Positions 7,639-16,967 are shown, counted from the first letter of the stretch. The stretch is DNA of 35,490 bases from [Eubacterium] saphenum (GCA_004557645.1 SFGI01000020.1:1-35490); one strand, 5' to 3'. Numbers and translations: made by a program. Notes: a model not told the origin generated them from the letters alone.

Positions 7639-8328
7639 ATGGCTTATCAGATTTTGGTAGTAGATGATGAAAAATTGATCGTGAAGGGCATCAAATTTTC
7701 TTTGGAACAGGATGGCATGGAAGTGACAACGGCATACGATGGGGAAGAAGCTCTGCAGTATATCAAAGAAAAGAATTTCGACTTGGTGGTGCTGGATGTG
7801 ATGCTGCCCAAGATGGACGGCTTGGAAGTCTGCCAGCAGACAAGAGAATTTTCTCAGGTGCCCATCATCATGGTAACGGCAAAGGGCGAAGATATGGATA
7901 AGATCATGGGGCTGGAATACGGTGCCGATGACTATATCACAAAGCCCTTCAATATTTTGGAGCTGAAAGCCCGCATCAAGGCGATCCTGCGCCGCAGCGT
8001 GAAAAAGGCACCCGCAGAATCCGCGGCGAAAAACGTGCTGAAGGCAAGAGATTTGGAGCTTTCCTTCGACAGCAGAAGAGTATTCATCAGCGGCAAGGAA
8101 GTGAACCTGACAGCAAAAGAATTTGACCTGCTGGAACTGCTCATGGAAAATCCCGGCAAGGTCTACAGCAGAGAAAAACTGCTGGATACCGTATGGGGCT
8201 ATGATTATCCCGGCGATGTGCGTACCGTAGATGTACATGTACGTCGTCTGCGGGAAAAGATCGAAGCAAATCCCAGTGAACCGAAATATATCTTTACAAA
8301 ATGGGGAGTTGGTTACTATTTTAACTAA
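7639..8328 (+). CDS. OmpR/PhoB-family response regulator
   Basis: A 229-residue two-component regulator. The receiver domain occupies residues 1-120, with the acidic pocket DD at 9-10, phospho-acceptor D53 in VLDVMLPKMDG and the conserved K102 in TKPFN. A winged-helix DNA-binding domain (about 130-229) ends with VRTVDVHVRRLREKIE and a WGVGYYF-like terminus. It begins 10 bases after comEA with AGGAGG and overlaps the start of the kinase gene, so the pair is translated together. The WalR/PhoP/VicR-like sequence suggests envelope or phosphate-type signals, but the target genes are not visible. Confidence 0.92.
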   Translation: MAYQILVVDDEKLIVKGIKFSLEQDGMEVTTAYDGEEALQYIKEKNFDLVVLDVMLPKMDGLEVCQQTREFSQVPIIMVTAKGEDMDKIMGLEYGADDYITKPFNILELKARIKAILRRSVKKAPAESAAKNVLKARDLELSFDSRRVFISGKEVNLTAKEFDLLELLMENPGKVYSREKLLDTVWGYDYPGDVRTVDVHVRRLREKIEANPSEPKYIFTKWGVGYYFN

Positions 8329-9763
8329 GCAGAAGGAACAGAAAAAACTCCCGTTCATCTCTCTGCGCTGGATCCTGCTGGGGGCCTATCTGGTAGCCGG
8401 TATCGTGCCTTTGCTTTTGCTGGCCAGCACCATGCTCCATTCTGTACAGGGCTATTTCGTGGAAGAAAGAAAGAAGGAACTGCTCAGTCAGGCCAATGTC
8501 ATTTCCGGGCAGGTGACTTCCTCCGGTTTTCTCTATCATGATGAAAACCGCAGCGATTTGGAAGAAGGCATTCTGAAGACCAGCCAGGATGAGGATTATC
8601 GTGTGCTGATCTTGGATGATTCCTGTACAGTGATTTATGATACGGGGTATGAGGATGTCGGGAAAACCTTCCTGCTGCCGGAAGTCATTCAGGCTTTGCA
8701 GGATAAGGATACCGCAAAGGAACAGAAGGATGGGACCGTTTATGCGGCAGCATCCATCGTAGGTGCAGGGGATAGCCGAATTGGCGTCGTTCTGATCGCC
8801 GACGGTTTAACGGATGTGCGCAGTATCATCGGCGATATCGGGAAAGAGGCATATTTACTGCTGGGGGCACTGGTAATTTTGGTGCTGGTGATGATGATCG
8901 TGATCTCCAAGGTTTTTACAGAGCCTGTCAAAAGCCTGATCGGTATCATCCAGAGAATGTCCGAAGGGCATTTTGAACAGCGGCTAAAGATTGGCGGAAA
9001 AGTCCATAATGAGATCGTTGATCTGGCCATTGCCTGCAACCAAATGGCGGATCAGCTGGAAAAGGTGGAATCCACCAGACAGCAGTTTGTATCCAATGTG
9101 TCCCATGAATTGAAAACACCCCTCAGCTCTGTAAAGGTGCTGAGTGAATCTATTTTGCTGCAGGAGGATGTACCAAAGGAAATGTATGTGGAATTTCTCC
9201 ACGATATCAATTCCGAGGTGGACCGTATGACGGCCATCATCAACGACCTGCTGACTCTGGTAAAGCTGGATCAGAAGGAGATCCCCCTGAATTTCCAGGA
9301 AACGGATCTGAACCACATGATGGAGGATATCATCAAACGGCTGCAGCCGTTGGCAGATGCAAAGGGCGTTTCTCTGCAGTGGGAAGCCCAGAAAGAGGTA
9401 CATGCCGATGCGGATGAAATGAAGCTTTCCCTGGCTATCTCCAATCTGGTGGATAATGCAGTGAAATATACCCCTGAGGAGGGGACAGTCAAAGTGTCGC
9501 TGGATGCAGACCATCAGAATGTTTTCATCAGCGTGGCGGATACGGGCATTGGTATCCCTGAGGATGAAGTGAACCGTATCTTTGAACGCTTCTACCGTGT
9601 AGATAAAACAAGAGACAGAGAGACAGGCGGCACAGGTCTTGGCCTTTCCATCACCCATAGCACCATTATGATGCACAAAGGCAGCATCAAGGTAAACAGC
9701 AAAGAAGAGGAAGGTACGACGATCTTGGTGCGTATCCCTCTGAAGCAGAGTGCAGCACAGTAA
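8309..9763 (+). CDS. Membrane sensor histidine kinase (HAMP, HisKA, HATPase)
   Basis: About 484 residues. Order: first membrane span (WILLGAYLVAGIVPLLLLAS), an extracytoplasmic sensor of about 150 residues, second span (AYLLLGALVILVLVMMIVIS), HAMP linker, HisKA with the H-box FVSNVSHELKTPLSS, then HATPase with the N box NLVDNAVKYTP, G1 box ADTGIGIP and G2 box GGTGLGL. It is the partner of the preceding regulator. No ATG is available between the regulator stop and the first span. TTG at 8309 is the best standard start; ATT at 8318 has better spacing to GGGGAG. A longer upstream reading within the regulator gene is unlikely. Confidence 0.88.
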   Translation: MVTILTKQKEQKKLPFISLRWILLGAYLVAGIVPLLLLASTMLHSVQGYFVEERKKELLSQANVISGQVTSSGFLYHDENRSDLEEGILKTSQDEDYRVLILDDSCTVIYDTGYEDVGKTFLLPEVIQALQDKDTAKEQKDGTVYAAASIVGAGDSRIGVVLIADGLTDVRSIIGDIGKEAYLLLGALVILVLVMMIVISKVFTEPVKSLIGIIQRMSEGHFEQRLKIGGKVHNEIVDLAIACNQMADQLEKVESTRQQFVSNVSHELKTPLSSVKVLSESILLQEDVPKEMYVEFLHDINSEVDRMTAIINDLLTLVKLDQKEIPLNFQETDLNHMMEDIIKRLQPLADAKGVSLQWEAQKEVHADADEMKLSLAISNLVDNAVKYTPEEGTVKVSLDADHQNVFISVADTGIGIPEDEVNRIFERFYRVDKTRDRETGGTGLGLSITHSTIMMHKGSIKVNSKEEEGTTILVRIPLKQSAAQ

Positions 9764-9778
9764 GGAAGGAGGAAATTC

Positions 9779-10738
9779 ATGGCAAACCGAGAGAAATTTT
9801 TTCGCAAAGCCATTGCGGTGATCATTGTATTGATCATATTGATTCCTTGTTCCGTATTGCTTTATGATGCAGCCATTGCATCGGGAGAGGAAAAGGTCGA
9901 ATTTTACTATATGACGAGCGACGGCAGCATGAAGCCCGTGGAAAAGAATATCCGCGGCGAAAATATGGAAGATACGCTGGTGACCGTTTTGCATACCCTG
10001 AAGGAAGGGCCGAAGATGGAGGGGGTCTCTCCCTCTGTTCCCGAAGATGTGGATTTCCTTTCTGTGGGGCTGGTAAATAATATTGCCATAATCGATGTTT
10101 CCGAAGAATATCGAAACATGAAAAATATAGAAGAAGTGATCTGTCGTTCTTCTATCGTCTGGACGCTGACTTCATTGGATGCTGTAGATGGTGTGAAGAT
10201 CACCGTTGAAGGAGCGCCTCTACTTTCCGGTACGGGGGAAGAACTTGGCCCCATGAATCGGAATAATGTGGTCATCCATGGGGGCGAGATCTCCGCGGAA
10301 CTGACAGAATATGCGATCCTGACGCTGTATTTTGCCAATGCAGACGGCACGGATCTGGCTGTGGAAGAACGGGTGGTGGAAGTAAATTCCAATCAGACCC
10401 GGGAAAAAACCATTCTGGAACAGCTGATCGCCGGGCCTGTAGAAAAGGATTGCGTGGGCACGATCCCTGCGGAAACGAAGATCAGAGATGTGACGACGAC
10501 TAACGACGGCACCTGCTATGTAAACCTCAGTGAAGATTTTGTTGTGAAGCATAGCGGCGGGAAAAAGGAAGAATTGCTGACGGTTTATTCCATTGTCAAT
10601 TCCCTTTGTGAACTGGATCATATCGATCGGGTACAGTTCCTTATTGAAGGGAAGAAGCTGGATGAATTTAAGGGGAATCTGCAGATCAAAACACCATTGA
10701 CTGCAGTCGGCAGTTTAAAAACAGTAGAAATACAATAA
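9779..10738 (+). CDS. Membrane-anchored protein with two GerMN domains
   Basis: A 319-residue protein with an N-terminal membrane anchor (AIAVIIVLIILIPCSVLLYDAAI) and two tandem GerMN-type domains: about 35-165 (VEFYYMTSDGSMKPV, then VLHTLKEGPKMEG, then IAIIDVSEEY) and about 185-310 (LTLYFANADGTDLAVEER, ILEQLIAGP, CYVNLSEDFV). GerMN occurs in the spore-germination protein GerM and in LpqB-type lipoproteins next to two-component systems. The Cys at LIPC does not form a good lipobox, so it is probably an uncleaved anchor. It begins 15 bases after the kinase gene (AAGGAGGA) and may be an accessory of that system, a common arrangement for LpqB-like proteins. Confidence 0.8.
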   Translation: MANREKFFRKAIAVIIVLIILIPCSVLLYDAAIASGEEKVEFYYMTSDGSMKPVEKNIRGENMEDTLVTVLHTLKEGPKMEGVSPSVPEDVDFLSVGLVNNIAIIDVSEEYRNMKNIEEVICRSSIVWTLTSLDAVDGVKITVEGAPLLSGTGEELGPMNRNNVVIHGGEISAELTEYAILTLYFANADGTDLAVEERVVEVNSNQTREKTILEQLIAGPVEKDCVGTIPAETKIRDVTTTNDGTCYVNLSEDFVVKHSGGKKEELLTVYSIVNSLCELDHIDRVQFLIEGKKLDEFKGNLQIKTPLTAVGSLKTVEIQ

Positions 10739-10769
10739 TTAGTGGTAAGATAAATAGGGGTAAGGTAAC

Positions 10770-13118
10770 ATGAGGCGTCCGGCCCTTTGGGCAACAATTT
10801 TCACAATATGTGGCATTTATATGAGACTAGGCATATCAGAAATGATGTGTCTGGTCTCTTTTCTTTTGATTGCGGTCTCTATGTTATATTTCGTGACAAA
10901 AGACAAAAATGGAAGATATTTGTTCCTGCTGTTGTTTGTGGCATTTGGGTTTCTGTCTGCGGGATATCATTGGGAAGGGAACCAAGATGAAAGTATACCG
11001 GATGGTATGGTGCAGGGGGAAGGTGTTATAAAAGACACAGGACTGACTGCTTCCCAAAATCAGAAACTGACGATCCTCTGCGATCTGGAGGATGAAAGGG
11101 GAGAGACTCTGCAGGATGTAAAGCTTTATGTTCTTTGGAGGGGAGAAGAACGGTTCGAGGCAGGGAAAAGAGTCAGCTTTTCCGGAGAACTGGTTCCCTT
11201 TTATACGCCCTCCTATCCCGGCGGCTATGATGAAGAACTGTCTCTGACGACAAAGGACTTCGATTATAAAATGTATCCTGATGCAATGGAACATCTGGAA
11301 GAGGATACTTCCCTTTCTTCTGCCTTGGCTAGGGGGCGGACACGTTTCCGTACTGTTTTGGACAGCATCCTCCCTGCGGAAGAAAGCGGCATCCTAAAAG
11401 CCGTTCTGACAGGGGAAAAGGATGATATCCCCGATGATTGTTACGAATTGTATACGAAGGCAGGGGTCGTCCATGTGCTTTGCATTTCCGGTCTGCATAT
11501 GTCCATCCTTGCTATGTATCTTTCCTTTTTTATGGAGAAGATATTGGGGCGGAGCAGAAGGGCCTCTGCCGCAGTCACGATCCTGACAGTCCTTTCCTTT
11601 TTGCTCTTCATCGAACCATCGCCTTCTTCTGTGAGAGCGGCGGCAATGATCTGCATTGTCATGGTGGGGAGGATTTGTTTCCGCCTTTCCGACCGAATGA
11701 ACAATATTGCCTTGGCAGCTTTGCTGATTTTGAGCATACAGCCTTTGTATCTCTTCCATGCGGGTTTTCAGCTTTCCTTTCTCACAGTCATCGGTATTTG
11801 CCTTGGCGCAAGCAAACTGGAAAAGAAGAAAAAGAAAGACAGGGGACGCTTCCGTTGGCTGAAGGAAGGCGTTTTGATATCTTTGTATGCTTCCCTGTTC
11901 AGTTTTCCTATGGTAGCCTATCATTTTTATTCCGTCTCCCTGGTGGGCATTTTGGCAAATCTCATCATCGTGCCATTGAGCGGGTTCCTTTTGGGCTTTG
12001 GCATGCTCAGTGGAGTATTGGGGCTGTTTTCTTTGCCGGCAGGGGTCTTTGCGGCGGGCAGTGTGTATGGTATTTTACAGATATTCAAAGGGATATGCTC
12101 TGCATTGACCCAACTGCCCTTTGCCTATACCTTGACAGGGCGTCCTTCGCCTTTGGTCATTCTGCTGTATTATGGCATCCTGCTCTGGTTTATGGAATTT
12201 GGCGGGAAAAAAGGCAGCTGGAAGGTGGGCGTGGTTCTCTGCGGCGCCATGTTCTGTGCTGTTTTTGAAAATGCCCTGTTCCGCAGGGAAAATACCGTTG
12301 TATTTCTGGATGTTGGACAGGGGGATGGGGCAGTCATTTCTGCATACGACGGGAAAACCTATCTGATCGATGGCGGCGGTGTTTATGGCAAGGAAATGGG
12401 CAAAAATGTTGGCAGGAATGTTGTGCTGCCTTATCTGGAATCTCTGGGGGTTTCCCGACTGGATGGTGTGTTCCTTTCCCATCCGGACAGCGACCACATG
12501 ACAGGGCTTCTGGAGGTTTTGGAGGAGATCCCCACAAAGGGGCTTTATCTTTCCGATTATCCTTTTTCGGAAACGGAGGATACTCTGCTTTTGAAAGAAA
12601 TGGTGGAAAAAAACCAAGTTCCACTGTATACTGTAAAGGCGGGCGATGGGTCTGATGGGTTCCGTTGTCTGTATCCCTTGGAGGGCGTGACCTTCCGGGA
12701 TGGAGATGATAACCACGGCTCTATGGTGCTGAAATATGGTTATAATGGGACAGAAATTCTCTTTACCGGGGATATTTCCGCGGCGGATGAACGGTTCCTG
12801 CTGGAACAGGAAGCGGATGTTTCGGCAGATATCCTGAAAGTGGCCCATCATGGCTCGAAATATAGCTCCGATGCAGATTTTCTGGAAACCGTTTCGCCCA
12901 AGGCGGCAGTGATTTCCTGCGGCACAGACAATCTGTATGGACATCCCCACGGGGAAACCCTAGAACGGCTGCAGGCTGCCGAAGCCGAACTCTATCGTAC
13001 AGATACGGAAGGGGCTATCCTGGTGAAGCTGAAACGGGATGGCACATTTGCAATAGAAACCATGACGGAAAGGAAACCGTTTTATGAAAACATTAAAGAA
13101 AAATTGGAAAAACCATGA
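10770..13118 (+). CDS. comEC: ComEC/Rec2 DNA-uptake channel
   Basis: A 782-residue protein of normal family length. Order: an N-terminal membrane part with a DUF4131-type exposed domain (about 1-190), the multi-span Competence domain (about 210-490, VHVLCISGLHMSILAMYLSF), then a metallo-beta-lactamase-like domain (about 510-760) with VVFLDVGQGDGAVI, SHPDSDHMTG and the KVAHHGSKYS motif. It forms the channel that passes single-stranded DNA through the membrane. The beta-lactamase-like part may degrade the other strand. It overlaps holA by 35 bases. With comEA upstream this gives two late competence genes; pilus genes are not in the window. Confidence 0.95.
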   Translation: MRRPALWATIFTICGIYMRLGISEMMCLVSFLLIAVSMLYFVTKDKNGRYLFLLLFVAFGFLSAGYHWEGNQDESIPDGMVQGEGVIKDTGLTASQNQKLTILCDLEDERGETLQDVKLYVLWRGEERFEAGKRVSFSGELVPFYTPSYPGGYDEELSLTTKDFDYKMYPDAMEHLEEDTSLSSALARGRTRFRTVLDSILPAEESGILKAVLTGEKDDIPDDCYELYTKAGVVHVLCISGLHMSILAMYLSFFMEKILGRSRRASAAVTILTVLSFLLFIEPSPSSVRAAAMICIVMVGRICFRLSDRMNNIALAALLILSIQPLYLFHAGFQLSFLTVIGICLGASKLEKKKKKDRGRFRWLKEGVLISLYASLFSFPMVAYHFYSVSLVGILANLIIVPLSGFLLGFGMLSGVLGLFSLPAGVFAAGSVYGILQIFKGICSALTQLPFAYTLTGRPSPLVILLYYGILLWFMEFGGKKGSWKVGVVLCGAMFCAVFENALFRRENTVVFLDVGQGDGAVISAYDGKTYLIDGGGVYGKEMGKNVGRNVVLPYLESLGVSRLDGVFLSHPDSDHMTGLLEVLEEIPTKGLYLSDYPFSETEDTLLLKEMVEKNQVPLYTVKAGDGSDGFRCLYPLEGVTFRDGDDNHGSMVLKYGYNGTEILFTGDISAADERFLLEQEADVSADILKVAHHGSKYSSDADFLETVSPKAAVISCGTDNLYGHPHGETLERLQAAEAELYRTDTEGAILVKLKRDGTFAIETMTERKPFYENIKEKLEKP

Positions 13119-14094
13119 ATTTAGCTGCTGCTATCTGTTTTATGGCGCTGAAACCTATCTCATTCGGGAGTATGAAGCTGCCCTGACGAAGGCGATCCTG
13201 CCGGAGGGGGCAGAAATGATGAACCATGATATTTTCGAGGAAAAGCGGGCCACGGCGGCAGCCATCATGGATGCGGCAGAGACCCTGCCATTCCTGAATG
13301 AAAAACGGCTGGTGACCGTGCGAAACAGTGAATTTTTCCAGAAGGGTGGGCGAAAAGAAGAAGGCGAAAAGCTGAAAGCATTTTTGGCTGACCTGCCGGA
13401 GACCGTATGCCTGCTGTTTATCGAGGAAAAAGCGGAAAAGACCAATGGCCTCTATAAAGCCGTTGCAAAATACGGACAGGCAGTGGAATTTAAAAAGCCC
13501 ACGGAAAAAGACCTGGGCACCTGGATCAAGAAACGCTGCAAAGAGAACGGCATGGAAATGAGCGAAGGTGTTTTGAACCTCTTTTTGCAGACTGTTGACC
13601 ACGATATGGAAAATATCGATGGGGAATTGCAGAAGCTGATGGCCTATAAAGGGGAAGAAAAGGAGATCAAGGCGGAGGATATCCGTGCTGTGTGTACGGT
13701 TTCCTTAGAGGCTCGTGTATTCGATCTGGTACGGGCGGTGGCGGAAAAACGCCCCGAAAAGGCGGTACAGATCTATCGTACGCTGCTTTCTATGAAGGAA
13801 TCTCCCTATATGGTGCTTTCCCTTATCACTAGACAATTTCGTCTGATCTTGGAGACCATGCTCCTTTCCCAGAGCGGCATGACCAACGATGCCATTGGGG
13901 CAAGGCTGGAGATTCAAGATTTTGCCGTGAAGGAATATCTGCGGCAATCCAAGCGTTTTTCTGCGGAAGGCTGGAAACATGCGGTACGGGACTGCCTGCA
14001 GGTGGATTTGGATATCAAATCGGGCAAAGCGGCAGAGGAAACAGCAGTGGAATTGCTGATTATGAAATACAGCGGACAAAGCGCCGTAAGATAA
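13084..14094 (+). CDS. holA: DNA polymerase III delta subunit
   Basis: A 336-residue clamp-loader delta subunit. The start YLFYGAETYLIREYEAALTK is the degenerate nucleotide-site region of HolA. The middle ENIDGELQKLMAYKG and the C-terminal collar domain with SPYMVLSLITRQFRLILET are typical. It opens the beta sliding clamp during loading. The comEC-holA order is common in Firmicutes. The ATG at 13084 lies within the end of comEC, with GGAAAGGA upstream, suggesting translational coupling. A bidirectional terminator follows. Confidence 0.93.
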   Translation: MKTLKKNWKNHEFSCCYLFYGAETYLIREYEAALTKAILPEGAEMMNHDIFEEKRATAAAIMDAAETLPFLNEKRLVTVRNSEFFQKGGRKEEGEKLKAFLADLPETVCLLFIEEKAEKTNGLYKAVAKYGQAVEFKKPTEKDLGTWIKKRCKENGMEMSEGVLNLFLQTVDHDMENIDGELQKLMAYKGEEKEIKAEDIRAVCTVSLEARVFDLVRAVAEKRPEKAVQIYRTLLSMKESPYMVLSLITRQFRLILETMLLSQSGMTNDAIGARLEIQDFAVKEYLRQSKRFSAEGWKHAVRDCLQVDLDIKSGKAAEETAVELLIMKYSGQSAVR

Positions 14095-14097
14095 TCA

Positions 14098-14145
14098 AAA
14101 AAAGCATGGAACCTTTCCTAAAAGGGTTTCATGCTTTTCTTATTT
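14098..14145. terminator. Bidirectional terminator between holA and dinB
   Basis: AAAGCATG (14101-14108) pairs with CATGCTTT (14130-14137), with further pairing of AACC and GGGTT inside. T-rich sequence follows on the plus strand and A-rich precedes, so both convergent genes are served. Confidence 0.85.
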
Positions 14146-15381
14146 TAAGATATGATTGTTGATTTTCATTTTTCCGCCTTCATAGTCTCGTCCGTCTCCG
14201 TCGGCAAAGGTGGAGCGGCGAACGGTATTTTTCCCGTATTTCAGGCGAAGGGCATCCATGGCGGCATCGGCTTTTTTCTGTTTGCTCCAGTCTTCCTCCA
14301 GAATGGAAAGCTGCACGCAATCCTCTTCGCAGAGTTTTCCGGCGCGAATGCCCAAAAGACGCAGAGGCTCCTGTTTCCAGACCTCATCGAAAATGTCCTT
14401 TGCGGTTTCATAAACAGCGTTGGTGCAGTCGATGGCGTTGAGCAGCTGTTTCTGGTGGGAATAGACCTTGAAATCGGAGGATTTCAGGGTAACGGCAATC
14501 TCCTGAGCGCAAAGCTTGCTGCAGCGCAGGCGCATGGAAACGGTTTCTGCCAAAGCCAGCAGGATTTTATGAGCCGTTTCTCTGTCCGTTACATCATGGG
14601 GTGTGGTGGTGCTGTTGCCGATGCTTTTTGTTTCATAGGTTTCGGTGGCGGGGGCCACAGGGGTGTCGTCGATGCCGTTGGCATAGGCGTGGAGCATCCT
14701 TCCGAAGCTTTTGAATTCCTTTTCCAGCAAAGGCTGAGGATATTTCGCCAGTTCCCCGATGGTGCGGATACCGATTTTTCGCAGGCGGGGCGCCGTTCTT
14801 TTGCCCACCATGAAAAGCTCCTCTACGGGAAGGGGCCAGAATTTTTTCGGCATTTCTTCAGGAAAGAGGGTAATGAGCTTATCTGGCTTTTCCAGTTCTC
14901 CTGCCATTTTTGCCAGAAGCTTGTTGGAGCTGACACCAATATTCACGGTGAAGCCCAGTTCTTCCCGGATACGGGTGCGAATCTTTTTTGCTGTTTCCAG
15001 AGGAGGGCCAAAGAGACGTTCCATGCCTGTGTAATCCAAAAAGCCTTCGTCAATGCTGAATTGCTCGATGCGGTCGGAATATTCGGAAAGGATATCAAAC
15101 ATGGCGTGGGAGCAACGGGAATAAAGAGGAAAATCCGGCGGAACCACCATCAGTTCCGGGCATTTCTGCAAAGCCATGTTGATGGGTTCCCCGGTGGTGA
15201 CACCATATTTTTTGGCGGGAGTGGATTTGGCAAGGATGATGCCGTGGCGGTTTTCCCTGCTGCCGCCGATGGCAGAAGGAATGGTACGCAGGTCCAATTC
15301 CTCACCCTTTTTCAGGCGTTCTGCGGCGGTCCAGCTCAAAAAAGCGCTATTGACATCGATATGAAAAATGAGTCTGCCCAT
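14140..15381 (-). CDS. dinB: DNA polymerase IV (Y family)
   Basis: A 413-residue translesion polymerase. The catalytic acids are visible: D9 in LIFHIDVNSAFLSW and D111-E112 in FSIDEGFLDYTGM. The DinB palm and fingers, a helix-hairpin-helix thumb (VGKRTAPRLRKIGIRTIGEL) and the little-finger domain (KSIGNSTTTPHDVTDRE) follow. The gene is single, with AGGAGGTG ahead of ATG at 15381. A promoter with a near-consensus LexA box lies upstream (15406-15451), suggesting SOS control. Confidence 0.93.
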   Translation of the reverse strand: MGRLIFHIDVNSAFLSWTAAERLKKGEELDLRTIPSAIGGSRENRHGIILAKSTPAKKYGVTTGEPINMALQKCPELMVVPPDFPLYSRCSHAMFDILSEYSDRIEQFSIDEGFLDYTGMERLFGPPLETAKKIRTRIREELGFTVNIGVSSNKLLAKMAGELEKPDKLITLFPEEMPKKFWPLPVEELFMVGKRTAPRLRKIGIRTIGELAKYPQPLLEKEFKSFGRMLHAYANGIDDTPVAPATETYETKSIGNSTTTPHDVTDRETAHKILLALAETVSMRLRCSKLCAQEIAVTLKSSDFKVYSHQKQLLNAIDCTNAVYETAKDIFDEVWKQEPLRLLGIRAGKLCEEDCVQLSILEEDWSKQKKADAAMDALRLKYGKNTVRRSTFADGDGRDYEGGKMKINNHILK

Positions 15382-15406
15382 GGAAACACCTCCTCACCAT
15401 AAAAAC

Positions 15407-15451
15407 GAACATACTTTCTTATATGGTATCACGTTATTTGTCATCTTGCAA
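15407..15451 (-). promoter_or_regulatory. dinB promoter with near-consensus LexA box
   Basis: On the minus strand, -35 TTGCAA (15451-15446), 17 bp, and -10 TACCAT (15428-15423) are followed by GAAA-GTAT-GTTC (15418-15407). The Bacillus-type LexA core is GAAC-N4-GTTC, so seven of eight core bases match. Confidence 0.5.
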
Positions 15452-15483
15452 CGGAAGAAGGGAAATTTCTGCCCTGCTGTCCA

Positions 15484-15512
15484 TTGAAAGAATGTGAGTT
15501 TCCCTTTATAAT
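15484..15512 (+). promoter_or_regulatory. Promoter of the metallophosphoesterase gene
   Basis: -35 TTGAAA (15484-15489), 17 bp, -10 TATAAT (15507-15512). It rules out translation starts at 15484 or 15511 and supports the ATG at 15541. Confidence 0.75.
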
Positions 15513-15540
15513 GAAGAAAAAAGAAAAAGCAGGTGATACC

Positions 15541-16365
15541 ATGAAATATAAAAGAACCATCGGCTGTATCTGTGGGGGGCTTCTTTTAGGAGCCTTTCTC
15601 TATTGGCAGAACGATGGGCTGATGCTGACAAAAATGACATACCACGGGGATATTCCCGAAGGTTTTGATGGATATAAGATCCTGCAGGTGGCAGATCTGC
15701 AAAATAAGGTTTTCGGCAAAGATCAGGAACCCCTCCTTCGCAAGATCGAGCAGTCTGCGCCGGATATCATCGTTTTGACGGGGGACTTGCTGGATCGAAA
15801 CAGAACAGATGTGGATGCCGCTATGGAATTTATCAAGGAGATCGTGAATATTGCTCCTGTGTATTTCGTTTCCGGCAACCATGAACACCAGTCCGGCGAA
15901 TGGGAAAGACTGTCCGATGAAATGGTGGAGACAGGCGTGACGATTCTGAATAACGGCAAATCCATCATCCAGCGAAAGGGCGACACCATCACATTGCTGG
16001 GGCTGGCGGATAAAAGAGTCAACCAGCATTATGATAAGATCTTACATACACTGATGGCAGGGCAGGGGGACAGCTTCAATATCCTCCTTTCCCATAGACC
16101 CGAGCTGTTTGAAACCTATGTGGCAGAGGGGGCAGACCTTGTTTTTACAGGACATGCCCACGGCGGACAAATTCGTATCCCTTTCTTGAAACAGGGCATC
16201 TTTGCGCCCCATCAGGGCTTCTTCCCCAAATATACGGAAGGGATGCATGAAAAGGATGGCACGGTGATGGTGGTGAGCCGGGGCTTGGGCAACAGCACGT
16301 TTCCCTTCCGCATTTTCAATCGCCCTGAGCTCATTGAACTGACATTGCAGATGGAACAGGAATAA
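15541..16365 (+). CDS. Membrane-anchored calcineurin-like metallophosphoesterase (YkuE/YaeI type)
   Basis: A 274-residue protein with an N-terminal anchor (TIGCICGGLLLGAFLYW) and a binuclear metallophosphoesterase domain. Metal-binding motifs seen: ILQVADLQ, VLTGDLLDRN, VSGNHEHQ, and TGHAHGGQIRIPF. The first motif normally reads D-x-H; here the histidine is replaced by Gln (ADLQN), which removes one usual metal ligand. YkuE/YaeI relatives act on phospholipid-type or other phosphodiesters at the membrane; the substrate here is unknown. The ATG at 15541 is chosen from the promoter position and AGGTG upstream. Confidence 0.87.
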   Translation: MKYKRTIGCICGGLLLGAFLYWQNDGLMLTKMTYHGDIPEGFDGYKILQVADLQNKVFGKDQEPLLRKIEQSAPDIIVLTGDLLDRNRTDVDAAMEFIKEIVNIAPVYFVSGNHEHQSGEWERLSDEMVETGVTILNNGKSIIQRKGDTITLLGLADKRVNQHYDKILHTLMAGQGDSFNILLSHRPELFETYVAEGADLVFTGHAHGGQIRIPFLKQGIFAPHQGFFPKYTEGMHEKDGTVMVVSRGLGNSTFPFRIFNRPELIELTLQMEQE

Positions 16366-16451
16366 AGACTGTACGAATGTTTGAATTTATGATAAACTGA
16401 TTAAAATATACGGAAGATTTCCGCAAATATGAAAAAGAAAGGAAGATTCAA

Positions 16452-16967
16452 ATGAATCCTATCGTAACATTTGAAATGAATGATGGCAGCATCATCAAAG
16501 CAGAACTGTATCCCGAAATCGCACCCAACACAGTAAACAACTTCATCTCTCTGGTGAAGAAAGGTTTCTATGACGGCAAAATTTTCCACAGAGTCATCCG
16601 TGGTTTCATGATCCAGGGCGGCTGCCCCGAAGGCACAGGCATGGGTGGCCCCGGCTACCACATCGCAGGTGAATTCAGCGTGGCTGGCTTCAAAAATGAC
16701 CTGAAACATACAGCCGGCGTTCTGTCTATGGCTCGTGCAATGCACCCCCACAGCGCAGGCTCTCAGTTCTTCATCATGCATGAAACAAGCCCTCATCTGG
16801 ATGGTCAGTATGCATCTTTCGGCAAAGTGATCGAAGGTATGGATGTTGTCAATAAAATCGCTGAAACAAAAACAAACCGTCAGGATCGTCCCATGGAAGA
16901 TCAGGTGATGGTGAAAGTTACAGTAGATACTTTCGGCGTAGAATATCCCGAACCTGAAAAAATGTAA
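16452..16967 (+). CDS. Cyclophilin-type peptidyl-prolyl cis-trans isomerase
   Basis: A 171-residue cytoplasmic cyclophilin without signal peptide. Typical motifs are IFHRVIRGFMIQGG (with the catalytic Arg), GGPGYHIAGEF, AGVLSMARA, SAGSQFFIM and SFGKVIEGMDVVNKI. It catalyses Pro isomerisation in protein folding. The start at 16452 follows AAAGGAAG. The codon choice (strong use of one codon per amino acid) suggests high expression compared with neighbours. It is a single gene; a long hairpin follows it. Confidence 0.95.
   Translation: MNPIVTFEMNDGSIIKAELYPEIAPNTVNNFISLVKKGFYDGKIFHRVIRGFMIQGGCPEGTGMGGPGYHIAGEFSVAGFKNDLKHTAGVLSMARAMHPHSAGSQFFIMHETSPHLDGQYASFGKVIEGMDVVNKIAETKTNRQDRPMEDQVMVKVTVDTFGVEYPEPEKM

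Noticed and set aside
8231..8308. Upstream start of the histidine kinase within the response regulator gene
   Set aside because: The first 26 residues are an out-of-frame reading of the regulator DNA-binding domain and resemble no kinase N-terminus.
14152..15402. Long plus-strand open frame (416 codons) opposite dinB
   Set aside because: It is the antisense shadow of dinB, whose catalytic motifs, start site and promoter are all clear. The plus-strand product has no recognisable domain.
15484..15540. Upstream in-frame start of the metallophosphoesterase
   Set aside because: This stretch holds the -35 and -10 boxes, so it is probably not transcribed as mRNA in full and cannot be the N-terminus.
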